From: Gammaproteobacteria bacterium RBG_16_37_9
Lineage (GTDB): Bacteria > Pseudomonadota > Gammaproteobacteria > UBA9339
Direction of reading: 5' to 3'
DNA length: 10,330 nucleotides
Assembly: GCA_001801345.1 (NCBI GenBank)
Contig: MGXJ01000012.1
Span: 1-10,330, forward strand
Both the position numbers and the translations under genes were made by a program. This document shows positions 6,130 through 10,330 of the stretch, piece after piece (the first letter of the stretch is position 1; every line of letters begins with the position of its first letter). The notes below the pieces were generated by a model that saw only the letters and a program-made list of their open reading frames with translations, did no database searches and was not told where the DNA came from.

Positions 6130-7674
6130 ATGCTAAAACCCACCGAAATTAGTGAAATAATAAAACAACGTATCGAAAATTTTGAATCAACCGCTGAAGT
6201 TAAAACGGAAGGCACAATTTTAAGTGTCAAAGATGGCATTGTGCAAATTTATGGAATCGCCGATGCAATGTTCGGAGAAATGCTACAATTTACAGACAAT
6301 TCTTTCGGAATAGCATTAAATCTAGAACCGGATAGCACCAGTGCTGTGATACTTGGCGCGAGCGAGCATTTACAAGAGGGCCAAACAGTAAGATGCACTG
6401 GAAAAGTTTTATCAGTCCCAGTTGGCAGAGAATTACTAGGGCGCGTAGTTAATTCTCTGGGAGAACCCATAGACAACCGAGGTCCGATCAAAACCAAAAG
6501 TTTTTCTCCAATTGAAAAAATTGCTCCGGGTGTCATCTCTAGAAAATCAGTCGACCAACCACTACAAACCGGAATCAAGGCAATTGATGCCATGATACCA
6601 ATAGGCTTAGGACAACGAGAATTAATTATTGGTGATCGCCAAACTGGAAAAACCGCTATCGCCATCGACACTATAATTAATCAAAAAAACACGGGCGTAA
6701 AATGTATTTATGTTGCGATCGGACAAAAATCATCATCACTAGCCAATATTATGTATAAACTTGAGGAGCATGACGCAATGGATCACACCATCATTGTTGC
6801 TGCAACTGCAGCTGACTCTGCCGCCCAGCAATACATTGCGGCTTACTCAGGATGCGCTATGGGAGAATATTTTCGTGATAATGGCGAAGATGCATTAATT
6901 ATTTATGATGATTTAACTAAGCATGCATGGGCTTATCGACAAATATCTTTGCTGCTACGTCGTCCCCCAGGAAGAGAAGCATATCCAGGAGATATCTTTT
7001 ACTTACATTCGCGCTTATTAGAAAGATCTGCTAGAGTAAATGAAGCTTATGTAGAAAAATTTACCCAAGGCAAAGTTAAAAATAAAACTGGATCACTGAC
7101 TGCCCTACCGATCGTTGAAACCCAGGCAGGAGATGTTTCCTCATTCATTCCTACTAATATAATTTCTATTACCGATGGACAAATTTTCTTAGAAACCGAT
7201 CTGTTTAATGCTGGCTCTCGCCCTGCTATTAATGCCGGCTTATCAGTGTCTCGAGTAGGTGGCGCAGCCCAAACCAAAATAATCAAAAAACTTGGTGGTG
7301 GATTACGCTTGGCACTGGCGCAATACCGTGAGTTAGAAGCCTTTGCTCAATTTGCCTCTGAACTAGAAGAAACAACGCGCAAGCAACTTGATCATGGACA
7401 ACGCGCTGTAGAAATTTTAAAACAAGGCAGGTTCAATCCCTTAACGGTGGCCCAAATGGCGATTAGCTTATTTTTAATCGAAAAAGAATTGCTGCATGAT
7501 GTCGCACTGAATAAAGTTATAGAATTTGAACAACAAATACATCGCTATTTTCAAGATAACCATAAAGATATTTTGGATGAAATAAGCCAAAATCCCGTTT
7601 ATACCGATGCAATTGAACAAAAACTAAAAAAAATAATCGTTGATTTCAAAAATGAACTTATGCGAGTTATATAA
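6130..7674 (+). CDS. atpA: ATP synthase F1 subunit alpha
   Basis: The product is the 514-aa, non-catalytic nucleotide-binding subunit. Residues 1-90 form the beta-barrel domain. The P-loop GDRQTGKT (168-175) and the Walker B region ALIIYDDLTKHAWAYRQ (about 255-271) lie in the central domain. The arginine finger is R375 in GLSVSRVGGAAQ, and the long segment RRPPGREAYPGDIFYLHSRLLERSA is intact. The C-terminal helical domain follows. No truncation or frameshift is seen, and length equals that of E. coli within one residue. It starts 2 nt after atpH without an evident Shine-Dalgarno site and ends 2 nt before atpG. Confidence 0.99.
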   Translation: MLKPTEISEIIKQRIENFESTAEVKTEGTILSVKDGIVQIYGIADAMFGEMLQFTDNSFGIALNLEPDSTSAVILGASEHLQEGQTVRCTGKVLSVPVGRELLGRVVNSLGEPIDNRGPIKTKSFSPIEKIAPGVISRKSVDQPLQTGIKAIDAMIPIGLGQRELIIGDRQTGKTAIAIDTIINQKNTGVKCIYVAIGQKSSSLANIMYKLEEHDAMDHTIIVAATAADSAAQQYIAAYSGCAMGEYFRDNGEDALIIYDDLTKHAWAYRQISLLLRRPPGREAYPGDIFYLHSRLLERSARVNEAYVEKFTQGKVKNKTGSLTALPIVETQAGDVSSFIPTNIISITDGQIFLETDLFNAGSRPAINAGLSVSRVGGAAQTKIIKKLGGGLRLALAQYRELEAFAQFASELEETTRKQLDHGQRAVEILKQGRFNPLTVAQMAISLFLIEKELLHDVALNKVIEFEQQIHRYFQDNHKDILDEISQNPVYTDAIEQKLKKIIVDFKNELMRVI

Positions 7675-7676
7675 TC

Positions 7677-8537
7677 ATGTCTTCACCCAGAGAAATTAGA
7701 ACTCAAATTTCAAGTATAAAAAAAATACAAAAAATTACTGGCGCTATGCAAAATGTAGCTGCTAGCAAAATGCGACGCGCGCAGCAACATATGGAAACTT
7801 CAATGCCTTATGCTATAAAAATTTGCGAAGTTGTTAGCCATGTAGCGGGAAGCGATAATGAATACAACCACCCCTATCTACAAACACACAAGCAGATAAA
7901 AAAGGCTGGTTACATAGTGGTTTCTACCGATCGCGGTCTATGTGGTGGTTTGAACCTCAATCTTTTTAAACTGGCATTAGAGCATGCACACAAGATTCAA
8001 GAAGAAGGCATTGAAGTTGAGTGGTGTTTGTTTGGTAAAAAAGCTAGCTCGTTCTTTCAATCCATTATGTCTAATGTTGTAGCACAAATTTCTAGCATTG
8101 GAGAAAAACCGAAAGTTGCTGATTTAGTGGGCAGTATTAAAATTATGCTTGATGCCTATAAAGCTGAACAACTAGATCAGTTATTCATAGTGCATAATGA
8201 ATTCATTAATACTCTCATACAAAAACCAAGAATTACTCAAATACTCCCGCTATCAAAACTAAATTGTGGCAGCAACTTACATACAAGCTATATTTTTGAA
8301 CCAAAATCGGCGGATTTATTAGATACGTTAATGGTTCGCTACATTGAAACTCAAGTTTATCAAGCTGTAGTTGATAATATTGCATGCGAACAAGTGGCTC
8401 GCATGCTTGCCATGAAAAATGCTACTGATAATTCTAAAGAAATCATTGAAGGCTTACAATTGATGTATAATAAAGTGCGCCAAGCTACAATTACCAGAGA
8501 AATTTCTGAGATTGTTGGTGGGGCAGACGCTGTTTAA
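7677..8537 (+). CDS. atpG: ATP synthase F1 subunit gamma
   Basis: The product is the 286-aa central rotor shaft (287 in E. coli). The N-terminal helix REIRTQISSIKKIQKITGAMQ and the C-terminal helix EQVARMLAMKNATDNSKEI...NKVRQATITREISEIVGG form the coiled coil inside the alpha/beta hexamer. The Rossmann-like middle domain starts at STDRGLCGGLN (about 83-93). The sequence is intact to its normal VGGADAV end. It starts 2 nt after the atpA stop and is probably translated by coupling. After it the operon opens into a 204-nt gap holding repeat copy C. Confidence 0.98.
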   Translation: MSSPREIRTQISSIKKIQKITGAMQNVAASKMRRAQQHMETSMPYAIKICEVVSHVAGSDNEYNHPYLQTHKQIKKAGYIVVSTDRGLCGGLNLNLFKLALEHAHKIQEEGIEVEWCLFGKKASSFFQSIMSNVVAQISSIGEKPKVADLVGSIKIMLDAYKAEQLDQLFIVHNEFINTLIQKPRITQILPLSKLNCGSNLHTSYIFEPKSADLLDTLMVRYIETQVYQAVVDNIACEQVARMLAMKNATDNSKEIIEGLQLMYNKVRQATITREISEIVGGADAV

Positions 8538-8584
8538 TACCGAAGCGGCAGCTGCAAGCTTTGCGTTAAATAAAAATACAGGGC

Positions 8585-8670
8585 GGTAGCCGCAAGCTTT
8601 AGCTTGCGCTGAATCAAAACGCAGACTAAAGTTTACCCCGTTATGTTTCTAAACGGGGTCTGCGGCTACC
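8585..8670 (+). repeat. Palindromic repeat family 1, copy C (between atpG and atpD)
   Basis: This is an 86-bp element with the same boundaries and orientation as copy B: GGTAGCCGCA at the left and TGCGGCTACC at the right. It differs from B at only three positions, all in the spacer (CTGAATC against CTTTATA). Degenerate fragments flank it: GCGGCAGCTGCAAGCTTTGCG at 8545-8565, apparently a decayed left half, and GTAGCTACC plus ACGGCTACT after 8674. The nest of fragments suggests repeated insertion or slippage at this site. Confidence 0.9.
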
Positions 8671-8741
8671 TCTGTAGCTACCATTTACGGCTACTAAAAC
8701 TGATTAATATTTGTCAAACATTAATTATATTGAGACAATAA

Positions 8742-10121
8742 ATGCAAACTGGAAAAATAATTTCAATAGTCGGGGCAATCGTAGATGTAGAATTCCCTGC
8801 TGGCGCTACACCTAAAATTTATGATGCTTTGAAGGTCAGCTCCGCAAATCTGGTTTTGGAAACTCAACAACAATTGGGCGATAGCATCGTGCGCACAATT
8901 GCTATGGGATCTACCGATGGATTACAACGTCATATGGAAGTAGTCAATACCTGTAGCCCCATAACTGTCCCAGTTGGTAAAGAAACCCTTGGTAGAATCA
9001 TGGATGTTTTGGGTAATCCTATTGATGAAGCAGGACCAATTAATGCCAAAAACAGTCTTCCAATTCATCGCTCACCTCCAGCTTTCACTGAACAATCTGG
9101 AAATATAGCCTTGCTCGAAACCGGAATCAAAGTTATCGATCTCATGTGTCCATTTGCTAAAGGAGGAAAAGTTGGTTTGTTTGGCGGCGCTGGCGTCGGT
9201 AAAACTGTCAACATTATGGAATTAATTCGAAACATAGCAGTAGAACATAGTGGCTACTCAGTATTCGTTGGTGTTGGCGAACGCACCCGTGAAGGCAATG
9301 ATTTCTACATGGAAATGCATAATTCCAAAGTGCTTGATAAAGTTTCTTTAATTTACGGCCAAATGAATGAACCCCCTGGTAATCGCTTACGCGTGGCGTT
9401 AACCGGTTTAACTGTAGCGGAACATTTTCGTGATGAAGAACGCGATGTCTTATTTTTTGTGGATAATATTTACCGCTATACTCTAGCTGGCGTTGAAGTA
9501 TCAGCTTTACTTGGACGCATGCCTTCTGCTGTTGGTTATCAACCAACATTAGCTGAAGAAATGGGGACTCTACAAGAAAGAATAACCTCTACTAAATCCG
9601 GATCAATTACTTCAATCCAGGCAGTTTATGTGCCAGCAGATGATTTAACTGATCCTTCGCCGGTGACGGTTTTTGCCCATTTGGATGCTACCATAGTATT
9701 ATCAAGACAAATTGTTGAGCTTGGAATATTCCCAGCTGTTGATCCACTAGCCTCAAATAGCCGCCAATTAGAGCCATCAGTTGTTGGGCAAGAACATTAC
9801 AATGTCGCGCGCTCAATCCAGAATACTCTACAGCGTTATAAAGAGTTGCGTGATATCATATCCATTCTTGGCATGGATGAACTTTCAGCAGAAGATAAAT
9901 TAATCGTAAATCGTGCTCGTAAAGTGCAGAGATTTCTCTCTCAACCATTTTTCGTAGCAGAAATATTTACGGGACAACCTGGTAAATACGTGCCACTTAA
10001 AGAAACCATTCACGGATTCAAAGAAATTTTAGCTGGCACCTATGACCATTTACCTGAACAAGCTTTCTATATGGTAGGCACAATTGATGAAGCAGTAGAA
10101 AAAGCGAAGACGTTGAAGTAA
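8742..10121 (+). CDS. atpD: ATP synthase F1 subunit beta (catalytic)
   Basis: The product is 459 aa (460 in E. coli) and makes ATP from ADP and phosphate. Walker A is GGAGVGKT (148-155, K154). The catalytic glutamate is E180 in GVGERTREGND. Walker B is VLFFVDNIYRYTLAG (D241). The DELSAED loop (379-385) and the C-terminal YDHLPEQAFYMVGTIDEAVEKAKTL are intact. The NIYRYTLAG form, rather than NIFRFTQAG, is shared with enterobacterial beta subunits. ATG 8742 has a weak GAGA 7 nt upstream; the leader is A/T-rich. No other gene follows within the window. Confidence 0.99.
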   Translation: MQTGKIISIVGAIVDVEFPAGATPKIYDALKVSSANLVLETQQQLGDSIVRTIAMGSTDGLQRHMEVVNTCSPITVPVGKETLGRIMDVLGNPIDEAGPINAKNSLPIHRSPPAFTEQSGNIALLETGIKVIDLMCPFAKGGKVGLFGGAGVGKTVNIMELIRNIAVEHSGYSVFVGVGERTREGNDFYMEMHNSKVLDKVSLIYGQMNEPPGNRLRVALTGLTVAEHFRDEERDVLFFVDNIYRYTLAGVEVSALLGRMPSAVGYQPTLAEEMGTLQERITSTKSGSITSIQAVYVPADDLTDPSPVTVFAHLDATIVLSRQIVELGIFPAVDPLASNSRQLEPSVVGQEHYNVARSIQNTLQRYKELRDIISILGMDELSAEDKLIVNRARKVQRFLSQPFFVAEIFTGQPGKYVPLKETIHGFKEILAGTYDHLPEQAFYMVGTIDEAVEKAKTLK

Positions 10122-10132
10122 AGAAAGGGGTC

Positions 10133-10206
10133 AAAAAGCGTGTCGTCATTCGTGTCGAGCGTCCTCTGGCAGAGACCAGAGGAATGCAGGCCCTCGGGCG
10201 CTTTTT
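10133..10206. repeat. Structured region after atpD: family 3 hairpin inside an AAAAAGCG/CGCTTTTT bracket
   Basis: A perfect hairpin, CCTCTGG-CAGAGA-CCAGAGG (10163-10182), resembles the one at 3151-3170, with a compensated base pair (G:C to T:A) and a loop differing at one position. An outer 8-bp inverted repeat, AAAAAGCG (10133-10140) and CGCTTTTT (10199-10206), encloses it and ends in a T-run. This could act as a terminator or attenuator for the operon, but the outer arms are 58 nt apart and the pairing is uncertain. Confidence 0.55.
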
Positions 10207-10235
10207 AACTACCATCATCGGACTTGCATTTGACT

Positions 10236-10265
10236 GTCATCCTCGGACAAGCGAAGCGCAGATCC
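10236..10265 (+). repeat. Repeat family 3, truncated copy downstream of atpD
   Basis: Thirty bases match 3191-3220 with one difference (GCAGATCC against GCAGACCC). The left arm ATCCTCGG and the loop are retained, but the right arm of the hairpin is missing, so this copy is decayed. The rest of the 10122-10330 tail shows no ORF and no start of an atpC gene. Confidence 0.85.
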
Positions 10266-10330
10266 AATGAGATGGACTCCCTCTTACTAAACGGCATCTA
10301 AAGTGCCAGAATGGTTATTTTTATTTAACC

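Noticed and set aside
6249..6671. 140-aa open frame on the minus strand within atpA
   Set aside because: It is fully antisense to a highly conserved region of atpA, including the P-loop, has no ribosome-binding site and shows no recognisable domain.
8711..8738. TTGTC/GACAA inverted repeat just before atpD, considered as an operator
   Set aside because: The arms are only 5 bp with an 18-nt A/T-rich spacer, expected by chance at this composition.

Overview
The window is an AT-rich stretch of a proteobacterial chromosome, dominated by an F1Fo-ATP synthase operon in the order atpI-atpB-atpE-atpF-atpH-atpA-atpG-atpD. Subunit lengths and sequence signatures are close to those of Gammaproteobacteria. 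AtpF is 156 aa with a MKYIWPPLM-type segment, AtpD carries VDNIYRYTLAG, and AtpG is 286 aa. The low GC and the many hairpin repeats between genes suggest a host-associated gammaproteobacterium, perhaps of the Legionellales/Coxiellaceae type. That placement is an inference and was not tested.

Layout. At the left edge is the N-terminal part of a cold-shock protein gene on the minus strand (1-66), preceded by a leader. Next comes a small two-helix membrane protein gene, also on the minus strand (189-554). Divergent from it is a GAF plus HD-GYP signalling protein (719-1969), followed by a periplasmic adaptor of the RND-efflux type (2074-3105) with no pump gene beside it. The ATP synthase genes run from 3240 to 10121. 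The epsilon gene atpC, expected after atpD, is not visible in the last 209 bases; if present it starts beyond the window.

The operon is split into blocks. atpI and atpB overlap by 7 nt, and atpF-atpH-atpA-atpG are separated by only 2 nt each, so translation is probably coupled within these blocks. The atpB-atpE, atpE-atpF and atpG-atpD gaps are 189-202 nt in this sequence, and each holds a palindromic repeat element. Two of these (before atpE and before atpD) are nearly identical 86-bp copies of one family. A third, inverted copy sits at 1963-2038 and supplies the last two codons and the stop of the HD-GYP gene. The atpE-atpF gap holds a different 125-bp element with 23-bp terminal inverted repeats. 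A third family (CCTCGG-type hairpins) lies upstream of atpI and downstream of atpD.

No CRISPR array, transposase, tRNA or rRNA gene was seen. The coding content is conventional. The most notable features are the repeat families, which show compensatory base changes in their stems, their placement inside an essential operon, a substituted likely metal-ligand position in the HD-GYP domain, and a hexapeptide tandem repeat in the small membrane protein. I found no clear evidence of a new multi-gene system.
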